Positions 37,601-49,600 of a stretch of DNA of 64,000 bases are shown here, one piece after another. The stretch covers positions 20,397,283-20,461,282 of the forward strand of contig JAWZYU010000017.1 of assembly GCA_038380435.1 (NCBI GenBank). The letters are read 5' to 3'. Position 1 is the first letter of the stretch; every line of letters starts with the position of its first letter. The stretch comes from Ryuthela nishihirai. Its lineage: Eukaryota > Arthropoda > Arachnida > Araneae > Heptathelidae. The translations under genes and the position numbers were made by a program. The notes beneath the pieces are model-generated. The model had not been told where the DNA came from. It searched no databases and worked only from the letters and a program-made list of their open reading frames with translations.

Positions 37601-40600
37601 AATGTTTTGGCTCTTCAGTGTATATATATGCATATTTTAATTTTATACATTTCTACCTTATTTAATATTACATTTAAAGTACTGTATTACTTTTGTGACT
37701 TTCAAGTTAATACCTCATGTTGTCATTGTCAGTATACATTTAAATCTAGCATAGGTATTAAAATTTTGTGAATAAATGCATGAAGGGATAGAGTAAATGT
37801 TGACTTTCCAGACTTCCATATAGTGGTTTAGAACAGATATGACCAACTTGCAGCTCATATAGCTAATAATCAATATGCTTAATCTGGCTCATTTCTTCCT
37901 TTTCCTTTGACCAAATATCTTAAGGTACATAATAAATAATTTTTTTCCAATTCATAATACTCGTTAAAAATGTATATTTTTGTTCTTTAAGATATTTCTT
38001 GAATCCTTAAAAATAGTTTTTTTTCCAATTCATTACTCATTAGAAATGCATGTTTTTGTTTTAAAGTAGAGAATGTTTCCTGCTACTCTTTAAAATATAT
38101 GCATATATTTTTAAGTGGCCCTTTTCTAAGTTTGGACTGGCCACCTTTGGTTTAGAACAGGGGTTCTCAACATGGCGTATGCAGTAAAATTTTTTTGGGG
38201 TACACCATGAGAACTCAAAAGTTGCTAGATCTAGTAACAAAGTTGCTAAGTTGGCATTATTATACTATAACTATAGTTTTATCTATCTATATAAGGGGTA
38301 CACCAGTTACATACACATTTCCAGGGGGTACATGAAGCTTAAAAGGTTGTGAACCACTAGTTTAGAACATGACTAATTAACGAACAGCTTTAGGTAGGAA
38401 GATTGATAAATAGTATGCAGCTTTTATTTGCACAGATATTGACAGAAGATATTAGTTGATAGGCATTAGATGTACATATGATGTTTCATCAGAATTTCCA
38501 TTCATTCTGCCTTTATTGAGGACCTTATCCTTACCCTTGAAATGTTTCATGGAAATAATTTTTCTGAAGGCTGCACATCTTTGTTTATCAATTTTTCAAC
38601 TTAATCCCATTGTGTACCAAGATATTTTGAAGAAGTGTGTATAATTGGTTGTAAATTTGAAGAAATATTGAAACAGATAGTAGCAAGAAATTTGCTATTG
38701 AAAGTGACAAGGAATCAAACTGAAGTTTCACCATAAAATGTAGAAAACATAGTATAGTATGTAAAGACTGTAAATAAAGATTACTAATTAAAAAAAAAAT
38801 ATTTTTGAACTATTTTATTGTTGTGTTAGGCTTTAATCTTTGTTACCTTTTAATACATTTGCACATGGATGAATATTGGACAAATATGCCTTCAACTTTT
38901 TTTTTCTTTTTTTTTCTTTTTTTTTCATTCAGTTAAATGTCAGTCCATTTAATTTTCAGTTGTTTTTTAATATGACAAAAATATTTAATATGTTCAAAAT
39001 TTTTGTTTTTAATTTGTTTCTTTGTTTGGAAAAGTTTTAAAAGAAATCTGTCAGGTATAAAATGGTACATTAATTTTAGAAATTCGTATTAAAATTGAGT
39101 GCAAGAGATTCAGTACAGTAATTCATGCAATAGTAAGTGTGTCAAAGAGGTCTCTCAGGCTTCAGATATATGAAATCATCTCTCAAACTGTTTGCATGTG
39201 ATTAAGAATACGCTGTTTGCATGCAATATTAAATATTGAGTAGCAGTATAAAACATTATATCTGAAAGTGCTAATTGGTAAAAATAATAAATTGCAAAAT
39301 GATTTTTTTTTTTACTTTACAGATATATTTAAAAACTGGAAAATTAATCTGAATTTATATGTATTTTGTTTGTCAGGCTTCTCTGAAACAGAAAGGAAAT
39401 ATATTGCTGAAAATGAGAAAGTAAAAGGCAATGATGTTAGTATTGACTTTTTTTTTCCTGTAATAGAATGCAGAAGCATTATTTCATAAATGGAAAATAA
39501 TTTCAATATGTTAATCAATAAATTGTCAATCCACAGAGTTACCTGTTGACTTTGAAGACAATAAATCAGTAAATAGTTTTGTGGAAAAATATTTTGCCAA
39601 CATGTGGGTTTCGAACCCAGATCTCTCCAGATACATGCCAGAGTGTTCTGAGACCACCTACTAAGCTAACCCCAGCTCTATCTTTTTTCCACTAATGTGA
39701 CCTATCAATTACCCATAATTGTTGCAATGGGCCTTGGCACTATCTATAATTGGGGAAGGCTATTATTTCTTTTTAATGTTGCACTGAGTAAGATGTAAAT
39801 AAATGAATAAGATACTCATGCTAAAAGTGTTATTAATAACAGGTGATTGATATTCTCATTAGTGGGAAAAAGATGAACCCGGCATTAGTTTAGTGGCCTT
39901 AGAACACTGGCATATATCTGGGGAGATGTGGATTTGATTCCACACTTCAGCAAAACTTTTTTCCACAAAACTATTAATTTCAATATAGATAATAATCTAG
40001 GTTTATTATTACTGTTGAAATGTATCTGAAGAAGCCAGATTCTGTTTAACAAACTTTTTTTTTTGTATTCACATTCTTGAAAATAAAGTTCAGTAAATTT
40101 ATATTTTTAAAGTGTTACTTACACTGTTTACTAGTTTTGTCAAGCAGTAAAATGTTTAACCTTTTTTAAAAATTACGATGAATCATGCTTTAGGTTGTCA
40201 TAAGATATATCATAAAATATGTAAGATAATGTCATAAATAATAGTAATATAGTCGATAAGATAGTATCGTAAATAGTAGTGAATTGGAGATAAAAGAGAA
40301 AAAAAAATGGATAGTTTTATTTGAGTACAAGAGATTCAGATAGGTTAAAAAACCTAAAATATGAATTACATTCAGGATTAAAAGCAGGACAATGGGCTAA
40401 AATATGTTGATTGTATAAAATTCTAACACAAAACTCGTATATAGATATATCATCACCCGAAGAAGAAAATAACTGGTAAAAAAATCATGACCTATTTAGT
40501 GCTGAGCAAGTACACCCTGCAAAAAAACAAGGCAATCCATTAATGATCAGTCGCCAGAACATTAACTTTTCCCAGGCCAATGGTGTTTATTAGTGTTTTT

Positions 40601-43600
40601 ATTTCTCTTTTCAAATTTCTCTCATTTTATTGTGCAGAATTTATTTTTTATTATATATATATAACGGACATACCTGTATTTGCTATTAGAGGCCCTATAT
40701 AGGTAGAGGTTGGCCATCTCAAAATTGAACGCCATGTTTTGTCATCGCTCAGATTGTCTAGTTTGCATACCTGAATGGTATTACACAAATACTTATGGAT
40801 TCATAAAAAGGTAGGGTAATATTTGATAGAGATTTCAGTGTTCATGTTGGAAGCACTTTAGAAAACAGCTAAAAAAAGGAAAAGTAAATTTTACGGCTTT
40901 TTTTTTTTTCTTTAAAAAAAAAGATATAATTTTGTTTTGTTGTCTTGTCCGTCTGTAGACATTGAACTTTTTTGTTTATACAGAAAAATAAAAAATTCTT
41001 TTTGTGTTAGATAGAAATTAATGATATATTGCGATTTGCATTTTTTGAACCTCCCAAAAGTTATAACTGTGCCCTCTAACGGTGGAAAAATTTGAAAATT
41101 CCAAAATACCAAACGAATATTCCAAAGGATGTAGTTATGTTAGAAGTTTAAAATTTTGGTGTTGAAATGTGAAGGTTACGAAGTTACCATTGGCAACAAT
41201 CACTTGATCCTTTAGACCCAAGGGGGAGGTGAATGTAACTTTTTTTGTTTTAACAGAAAAGTGTATGTTTTTAGAGAAAAATTAAAAATTCTTTTTGGAT
41301 TAGTCAGGTATTGATGAAATATTACAATTTGCATTTTGCGAATTTCCCAAAAGCTAAAACTGCACCCTCTAACGGTGGAAAAAAAATCGAAAAATACCAA
41401 AAATTTAAAACCAGTATTACAAATGATGTAGTTATGCTAGAAATTTGAAATTTTGGTCGTGGAATGTGACAGTCTTGAAAATTCCATTGACAACAATGAG
41501 TTTACCCTAAGCCCAAGGTAGGGAAGAAACAGAATGGTTTTGTTTTAAGAGATAATTGGAAATCTCTTTTTTAGTTCATTACTAATGAAATGTAATTCGC
41601 ATTTTCAAAGGTAGTTTTAATTTAAGTCATTAGAGATCACTAAATATCAGAACTGCAAAACTTTTAACGAATGTTTCAAGTGATCTTTTTATGGTAGAAA
41701 TTTCGGCAAAATAAACAATATTTTATTAGTACCTGTAATGTGCAAAAAAAGTTTTTCATTTATCTCTTAAAGCAGAAAAGTTGCATTTTACCAATGGGAC
41801 AAATTATTACTATTAGGGTAAACCACTTGATCATTACACTCTATGAACAAGAACTTAAGTTTCTAGCAAAAATAGATTGTTTGCAATATTTATTTAAAGA
41901 TTTGGTATTTTTCAGCTTCTTCCACTGCTAGAGGTCGCCTTTTGAGTTTTTATTTACTGTCTTTAGCACTCTCTAACACTAGAAATTGCAGCTGTGGGGA
42001 TTCGAAAAACGTATATATTAATATTTTTGTGGGAAAAAAATTCACCGACATACAGGATTCGAACCTGCAGCTCTCCAGAAATATGCCAGAACATACTAAC
42101 CTGTTGAACTAAAGTCGGCTTTTTCACAAATAGCATTTATTGATTTATAGACATTTAAACATCTACAGGTAATGCTGAAATTATTAAATATTGTTTAAAT
42201 CATTAATATTTTGTTAGGGTCTGTAAAACAACAACAACAACAAAAAAATTGTTTCGTTTATCTCTTCAAAAAAGTTTAATTTTTGCATCCCCCCCCCCCT
42301 TTTGGCTTAGATGGCAAAACTTTGTTGACGTTGTAAACCTTCTGACCATAACACTCGACTACCAAAATTTCAGATTTCCAGTATAAATAGTTTGCTTGTA
42401 ATATTCGTTTGAAATTTTGGCATTTTCTATCTTTTCCCACCGCTAGAGGGCGCTATTAAAGCTATTGAAAATTCTCAAAATTGCTAATCGCAATATTTGT
42501 TCAACACCTATGCAACCCAAAAGGAATTTTTCATTTAGCTGTAAAAAAAAAAGTGATTTTCTCTAGACGGACAGACAGGTGGAAAGACAGATGGACAGAC
42601 AACAGTTAACAGAGAGACAGACAGACAGACAAAGAAATACTGGCATAGGCAGATGACAAAGTGAAAAACATTAGCTCGTTTTTCAAACGAACCTTAAAAG
42701 AAATTATTTGTTGGTTTTCAGTTAGCTCGTTTCACTTTGCAACCATTTGCCATCTTCTGATAGTTTCTCAAGGAAAAATATTCATTAAATTATTTGAGTG
42801 AAATTTTTATACCCAAATGCAGCACAGTGAGGCATTCATAAAATATAACAGCTTTTATAGGCAAAAATAGGGGTAGAAATATATAAAACTATAACAACTG
42901 AGAAGTTTTAACTTGGTACATACACTAACTCATAGGCTTTCGTCTCACGGTACGACAAAACGTGGCGTCCATAAACCACGTGACTCAATCAACCAATGGC
43001 AGTGAATCACCGAGATGGCCAGCCTCTAACTATAGAGGACCTCTATTTGCTACTAACCTCAAGAAAAGCCTTCTATCCAAAGTTCACTTTTCTGAGTTCT
43101 GCTGAACACAGTTAAAAAAGAGTTGGATCTTGCTTGAGTCCAGTTTTTCTCTGAATATAGGAAGATTAAAATGTTAATTAAACTAGTCCATATTTTCAAA
43201 GAATAATTTAATTCTTTAATAGAATAGAAAGGATCAGTATTCTTTTTGCATGAGCAAATTATTATAAAGACTAATGATGCCATAAAGTTCTAACTTAATT
43301 TTGCTAAACATTAAAAAATTAAAATAAATTTTTTATTTAAAATATTATGCATATAAGCATTGAATATTAAATATATAACAATCTATTAAATAAATGTATT
43401 GTTTTGACTAGTTGTGTTAATATAGTATATATTTAAATGTCATTATGAAATATCAGATTTTAATCAGCAGTAATTTTTTTTTTATTTTAACGTGTGTGTA
43501 TCTTATATACTGCCTTATCGTGGTGCAGACCATTGGTACCTTTCAAAAGCAATAATTTCTTATGGAAGGGTTGGCTGCCAGATCAGTGTGGCAAACTGAT

Positions 43601-46600
43601 CTCGACTAATATGGCTACTATATGTTTTTTCAATCCTGTTGAGTTGGCAACCTCCTTTGAGCAGCATATTGTGCAGAGAGAAACTCCATTGGTTTGGTCA
43701 TGTTGCCCTTATGCATAACTATAGATCAGTGAATAGGGTTATAAACGGTGTGTCTAAATGCCCCAAAAAGAGGGGGAGACCTAGAATGCAGTGGGCAATG
43801 TCAATCAGTACCTTGTTAAAATTTGTCTGCAGTGGCAAGATGCAGCAGATGTAGCTCAGGAGTGATGTGTTTGGAGAACTAAATTGAATAATTTGCCCAT
43901 GGCCACTTGAGGATGATGATGATGATGATGTATGTTATATACACTGGTTTCCATAAATTAAGGAAAATCCCTATGGTAAGTCAATGGGAAGCTAACGTCA
44001 AAGCTCTATAACTTCTAAAATAAGTTTTTTTGTTTTGTAAAATGGGATTGCAGATAAAGATCACAACGATATAAGTCAATATTTTGATTTTCAACAATAT
44101 TAATTCAGTATTTAATGAGTTATGGAAGTTTGAATATACAACAGCAATGCCAGTCTTCAGAAACTTATACAAAACTGAAGAACAGTGAAAGAATTCTTAC
44201 ACAAAGTTCTAAAATACAAACTTATTTTATTAAACACTTTGATACAATACTTATTACTTAGTTTTAATTAAATTCTGAAGTCAATTTTTGTGGCTAAATT
44301 TTGCCACTGTCATTGTTATCACTAAATTTCAAACTTCCATAACTCATGAAATGCTGAATGCATATTGTTGAAAAACGAATATTGATTTATGTGATTGAGA
44401 TCTTTATCTGCAATCACATTTTTTGAAACAAAAAAACTTTTTTTAGGAGTTGTAGAGCTTTGAAGTTAGCTTCCCATTGATATAACATAAGGATTTTCCT
44501 TAATTTATGGAAACCAGTGTACCTTGAGATATTCACTGAAATATAAAAATAAATTCTTGAAGTATGAAATGTTATACATATAAGTGCCAAAATATTAACA
44601 TAATTTTAATAACTGTCATTTTGAATATTTTGTGTTAAATATATACTTGTAATGTTTTACTGAAAGATTGCACTTTTTTTAGTTTTTGTGTATGTGAGTA
44701 TATACAGTAAAAAGTCCCAAAAACAGAAACCTAACAACCAGAATTATCAGTTTTATACATTTTTTTAAACATTTCTTATAGAAAACTGTATTATTATTAC
44801 TCTCATTAAATAATTCTAACACAGCTACAATGGATAATAATTTAATTCACGATTAAGCTGTTACCTAATAATTAAAAATCATTTAAAACATTCACTAACA
44901 AGAATGAGGTGTGCTTAAAGTAGAAATGGTGATTAGATTATGCTGAAAGCCCTACAGCCATAGTCTATGCATTTCACCCTTTTCTTTACTGGTAGTTAAA
45001 CAATTATTGATACCTCTTATTTTCCTTTGAGTCTAATACAAAGGAAATCTAGAGTAAAGATAATGAAAAATAATTACCACAAACAAGTTGTCTGGTACAA
45101 CGGCATTGGAGTTCAACATTTGCTGGTTGTTGTTTTTTGCTTTATGATGTTCAAGGTTGAATTTAAGATCTTATCCAAGGCATACCAGTCCATCTTGAAA
45201 GCACAATTTGTTGTTTGAATGCAGGTAAGCTTGATGTTGAAGGCACTTATTAAGATTGAAGTTGCTGAGACGATCTTGCTGACTGTCTTGTTAAAAATGG
45301 AGGTAGCCACTATTATGGCTATACTTATAAGTCCATCATGGATTTTATAGTCCATTTTCCACTGCGAGCCTCTGCTTATTTGTGCTGATAGTGGTAAGAA
45401 CTGATTCCATTTTGCACAACACTCAAACTTGCATGAACTATTTTAAAACTCTGAAAGTTTAAACAAAACCCTAAATGCACTTGGGTTGGGTTGTTTTACC
45501 TCTGAGCGACACATTTTTGCACACCATGGGCTAAATTGCTAGGTCATATGGACCCTGAAGGCTCAGAGAAGGTTGGGGAAGAGGCACCCACTGGAAAAGT
45601 TGTTGGGAGACAGATGGTAGCCTCCCATCAAGGCCATCCAGCATGTTCTTTAATGTGCACAGGGTATGACTCTCCCTCACATGAAGCCATGGCTTAATGT
45701 CCCATCTGATGGATGGCAGCCTTTCCAAGCCCATCGGTGTCCCCTACTAACCATGAACAGGGCAGGGAATTTTGCAGAGATAAATCTCAAACCCTAAATA
45801 CACTATGCATTTCTAACTTTAAATACTTAAAAGTTGTGAAGGCTCTGTGATATTTCTAAGGAGCATTGCGTTTCACCAATCATCTATTAGTTGGCATCCT
45901 CAGGCTCTGCGTTTTCAATGCTTGTGTCATCTGCCTTTATACTCATCTCGCTCACATATCATATGCCATGGGTTCTGACGTACAAGTACGTACGCATTCT
46001 AGTTAGTGCAGCAAGAGATTCCACGCTGCTGGGAGAGGTGAAATGTCTGTGTTGCATATTTGATTTCGGTTTTTGTGTATTGCTAATTTTTCAGCATATT
46101 GTAATTGTAATTTCGTTTTAGGTGCTGTTATTGGTTTAAATTCCATTTTTTTTTTAATTTCTAATTTGTTGTGTAATACTGTTTGTGCAAAAGCAATGTT
46201 TTGTAATCCTTTTTTTTTTGTGTGTCATTGTGGTGTTCTGCATTCATGAAGTAAAATGTCTATAGGTTTTACCAATGTATTTATCTTTTCCTTTGAGAAT
46301 TTCTGATGGGTCTGGTATAGTATAGTCTCCTGTTGGTGGTCTTTTGTCTCTATCATTTTTTGATAGGTCTTTAACTTTATGTGTTATATTAGTGGTAATG
46401 TGATATTATATTTTTTAAGGATATTTTGCATTATCTTGGTTACATTTTTCATGTATGGGAAGCTATGAGCATATGTTTCTTTAGGAATTTCTTGATTCGG
46501 TGCTAGCTGTGAGTTTTTTTATTACATTATCCCATTTTTCTAGCATTTTTTGTGTTTAGCCTGCTTCTTTAGCTTGTATTTTTATTAATGTTATTTCTTT

Positions 46601-49600
46601 CTGTAATGTTGTCATTTCTGAGCAATAATGATATGCTCAGATGAAATGCAGATATATGCCTTCTCTTTTATATTTGTTTGGGTGTGCTGAATCAGTTGGT
46701 ATATTGTTAGTAATTTGCATGGGTTTCCTATATGCTGTTGTATTGCAGTATCTATTTTTCCTAGTGATTAATATATCCAAGTATGTTAGTTTATTATCCT
46801 GCTCAGATTCATATGTGAAATTAATGGAAGGCATTATACTATTGAATAGATTAACAAAATCTTGCAATAATTCGGGGTAATGTGGCCAGAAAATTAATAT
46901 ATCATCAACATATTGAACATATAATGATGGTTTATGTTTTGCTATAGAAAGTGCTGTGTTCTCAATATGTCGCATGACAATGTCGGCCATGAGTCCAGAC
47001 AGGGGGGACCCCAATGGGACTCTATCTGTCTGGAACCATGTTCGACCATTGACATTAAAAAAGTTGGATGAGGTTGCCAGATCCAGGGCCTTGTGCACAC
47101 TAAAGTACTCTGGGGCCGTGGGTCTGGCTACCTTTAACCATTCAGCTTTTAGTTGCATCGCTGCATCCAGCACTGGTATGCTAGGATACAGCAATATGAC
47201 ATCTAGTGAATGCATAGTTGTGGATTCTGTAATAATTGCATTTTGTTTTATAGTTACTGCTTCGTGACAAGATGTTAGAACATATTGGGTGGGTGGAAAG
47301 TATGTTTTAAGAAATTTATGTAATGCTAGTTCTAGATTATATGTTGGGGATTTATGTTTACTGACTAATGGTCTTAAAGGGTATTTTCTTTATGTATTCT
47401 TATTTTTACAAATAATTGTGGTATATCTGGATAAATTGGTGGTATACATCGTCTAGCTATTTCTTCGGGTAAGAATGGGTCATTTTTAAGTTCACTTAAT
47501 TTATTCAATATTGTTGTTAGGGGATCACATTTTAATTGCTGTATAGTTTCTTCTATTTTTTGATCATATCCAGTTTTATCTATTAATACTATTTGGCTTG
47601 TTTTTTCAGCTAGTATAATCTTAATCTCCTGGTTATGTTTTAGCTCATTTAATATTTTTATATCTCTAATGTTTTTAATGTTTACGTTATTCTGTGTGTA
47701 TTTTATTGTTTGATATAATTTAAATCTTTCCATATCCTTGTATTTATTAGGTATTTTATTTATTGATTGTTCAATTTGCAGGATTAACTGATTAATATTT
47801 ATATCTAATAATAGAAGTAATTTACTCTTATCAGATAAAAATTATATTAACTTATCTAAATATAAATTAAATAATGACCAGCAAGAATTTTACAACAAGG
47901 AGCAAAATATGCTTATGATAATGATAAGATAAATATTAATCAGTAAAGTTGTGCAGGAAAATTTGGATGTATTTACACATAGTAAAACTACTTCATTCGA
48001 CATTTTCTTTTTGTGATGTTTCAGTCTATAAGGCTAAGGTATTAATTTTTTAATTGTAAATGAATAGTATATAGATATTGCCCATGAACTAAAAAAATCC
48101 AGAAACAGCAACCCCAAAATCCTGAGAATGTTGGTTTGGGGTTGTTAAGTTTACCTCTGAGCAGTACTTTTGCACAAAATGGGTTAAATGATAAAGTCAC
48201 AAGAACCCCAAGACTCAGAGTGAGTAGGAGTAGGGGACCACTTGACAGCTGTTAAAAGACAAATAGAAACCTCCCATCAAGACCATCCAGCGTGTTCTTT
48301 AATGGCCATAGGGTATAGCTCTGTTGCACATGTGGTCATGCCTTAATGTCCCATCTTACAGCCTTTCTAAGCCATTAGTGTCTCTGTTCTCACACAGAAG
48401 TAGGGTGAGAAGTTATTAGAGATAAATCTCAATCTGGTACACTTGGGGCTCACAATGAGAACATCAGATTACAAGTTTCTGATTTTGGGACTTTGCACAG
48501 TGCATACATCCAAGTGTGCTTTAAAATTCTAAATTTTCATGTTTTCCCATATATTCTTTTAAAACTTTCAGGCTTTTAAAGTTGCAGAATATAAAGAAGC
48601 ATTCATGTACTATTCTCGTAGCATTTCAGCTTTTCCTACAATAGCTGCTTATAATAATAGAGCTCAAGCAAGTAAGAACTTTTAGATTATATTATTTATG
48701 TAATTTAACTTTGTCTATCACAGAAATCTATGAAATGTATTTCATTATTACAAATATTTCTGTTTTGTATACTCATTATTATCATTGGCAACTTGTTTGC
48801 ATTCTAATAATGATCATATTTAGTTTTTAATATTGTATAAATGCTGTAAAAATACTTGGAAACAAATATATTAATATGTCCAATATCTAATATATTGTTC
48901 ATAATGTCTTGCCTTCCTCACAAATCTTCTATATGTACACTGCATGACATTGAAATTGCCCCACCAGAAGGAGTGAGGGGATAGGGGTGAAATGTAGCAC
49001 ACATAGCAATGTATATTGGCATACCATGATTTAATTTGCTGCCACTTACAGCGATTAGAAGATGAGATAATGCAGCACAATGTGATTGCTTCAGTAGATG
49101 GTTGCACCACCATGATCGGCAATACAAGCAGCAATACGACTGGTATCGAATCATAGACTCGACGGATATGGTCCTGAGAATTGCACACCAAGCAGCGTTG
49201 ACTTTCTCCAATAATTCATCGAGATTCCACACCAGCCGGTGAGAGGATTGCACACGTCATCCAGTGTGGTCCCACAGATTTTTCTATTGGGGATAAATCT
49301 GGAGATTGTGCTGGCCATGGCAATACTTGAACATGTTGCAAACATTCTCTGGAGACCCTAGCAATGTGTACACGGGTGTTGTCATGCTGGAAGATGGGTT
49401 GCTGAGGAACTGGGCTGCATAACCACGCTAACATATCATGCAGCTGTTAGTGTTCCTGTGATGCTGACAAGAGGTGACAATCCAATATATAGAGATCATA
49501 TCCAATATTTGGATATGACCAAGAGGTCATATCCAATAGCACACTATACCATTATGCCTGGCTGACAGATGGTGTGCCGGTTGCGAACAAAAGCTTGATC

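Noticed and set aside
42577..42632. ACAG-rich tract as a possible regulatory or CRISPR-like repeat
   Set aside because: Simple microsatellite with no spacers.
45113..45355. 80-codon minus-strand frame
   Set aside because: Hydrophobic and Ile/Thr-rich without motifs; next to repeats. Kept only as a remark.
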